Origin: an uncultured Collinsella sp.
GTDB taxonomy: Bacteria; Actinomycetota; Coriobacteriia; Coriobacteriales; Coriobacteriaceae
Length of the DNA stretch: 64,000 bases
Assembly (NCBI GenBank): GCA_900550195.1
Contig: URRB01000005.1
Span: 1 to 64,000, forward strand
Reading direction: 5' to 3'
Of the stretch, positions 63,700 to 64,000 are shown piece by piece. A program made the translations under genes and the position numbers. The notes beneath the pieces were generated by a model. It had not been told where the DNA came from. It saw only the letters and a list, made by a program, of their open reading frames with translations, and ran no database searches. Each line of letters begins with the position of its first letter. Positions within the stretch are counted from its first letter, which is position 1.

Positions 63700-64000
63700 A
63701 TGGAGGCTTACAAGCAAGAGTTCATCAAGTTTATGGTCGAGTCCGACGTTCTTAAGTTCGGCAGCTTTACGCTTAAGAGCGGCCGTCAGTCCCCGTTCTT
63801 TATGAACGCCGGCGCCTACGTGACGGGCTATCAGCTCAAGAAGCTGGGCGAGTATTATGCCCAGGCCATCCACGATAACTTTGGCGACGACTTTGACGTG
63901 CTGTTCGGGCCTGCCTACAAGGGCATTCCGCTGGCCGTCGTGACCGCCATTGCCTACCACGAGCTGTACGGCAAGGAGGTCAAGTACTGCTGCGACCGCA
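63700..64000 (+). CDS. pyrE: Orotate phosphoribosyltransferase, 5' part
   Basis: The first 100 residues of PyrE, cut by the window edge: MEAYKQEFIKFMVESDVLKF at the start, FTLKSGRQSPFFMNAG and FGPAYKGIPLAVVTAIAY, as in the family. It makes orotidine 5'-phosphate from orotate and PRPP in pyrimidine synthesis. Ribosome site GAGAGGAGCCC. Separate from mgtA, in divergent orientation. Confidence 0.93.
   Translation, partial: MEAYKQEFIKFMVESDVLKFGSFTLKSGRQSPFFMNAGAYVTGYQLKKLGEYYAQAIHDNFGDDFDVLFGPAYKGIPLAVVTAIAYHELYGKEVKYCCDR

Noticed and set aside
63403..63960. A 185-residue minus-strand gene over the pyrE start
   Set aside because: It is antisense to pyrE for most of its length; only the last 23 codons have a ribosome site and are listed as a possible leader ORF.

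Overview
The window is 64 kb of high-GC, densely coded DNA. Its gene content suggests a gut Coriobacteriia, most likely Collinsella or a close relative. The clues are a LuxR regulator fused to a multi-span membrane domain, an NRAMP-like transporter with the magnesium-type motif changes seen in Eggerthella, PTS and 6-phospho-beta-glucosidase sets, and many palindromic repeats between genes. This assignment is inference; there is no rRNA or other marker gene here. I saw no tRNA, rRNA, CRISPR array, insertion-sequence transposase or prophage.

Layout. 0-7.6 kb: a truncated sensor kinase, then two ABC export systems (an ATPase with two ABC-2 permeases, and an ATPase with a large FtsX-type permease). 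7.8-12.5 kb: a DUF362 ferredoxin protein, a membrane-anchored hydrolase, a hemolysin III/PAQR protein and a CNNM/CorC protein. 12.5-16.1 kb: envelope-related genes, including a protein resembling the N-terminal domain of cyanophycin synthetase and a deacetylase-like protein without its metal ligands. 16.1-19.5 kb: a magnesium operon (PRC-MgtE plus an NRAMP-like carrier) behind a structured leader. 20-22.3 kb: an OafA/OatA-type acyltransferase. 22.4-28.6 kb: ribokinase, nucleoside hydrolase, then a LicT-type antiterminator with RAT sites, a PTS EIIBC and a 6-phospho-beta-glucosidase.

28.7-36.2 kb: a LacI regulator, a fucose-isomerase-like enzyme, a split transketolase, an FGGY kinase, luxS and a DUF4867-like protein. 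36.2-37.9 kb: an AAA ATPase gene lying between two 145-bp direct repeats. 38-43.6 kb: a second 6-phospho-beta-glucosidase and a two-sensor/one-regulator signalling operon. 43.7-48 kb: a lipoprotein and a zinc-ribbon/SPFH operon. 48.2-54.8 kb: a DUF1593 protein, an esterase, a PTS EIIBC and a GH140-like (apiosidase family) gene with an apparent frameshift. 55-60.3 kb: a membrane LuxR regulator, a zinc-ribbon protein and paired lipoproteins. 60.5-64 kb: an MgtA-type Mg2+ P-type ATPase and the start of pyrE.

The most interesting reading is that isomerase + two-subunit transketolase + FGGY kinase (30-35 kb) and PTS + GH140 + esterase (50-55 kb) form one split regulon for plant apiosides. D-apiose would pass through apulose and apulose 4-phosphate by the transketolase route. 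The two loci share a 12-bp promoter motif. Other points of note are the direct-repeat-flanked ATPase cassette, at least six families of palindromic repeats, and three separate Mg2+ transport genes, two of them behind unusual leaders.
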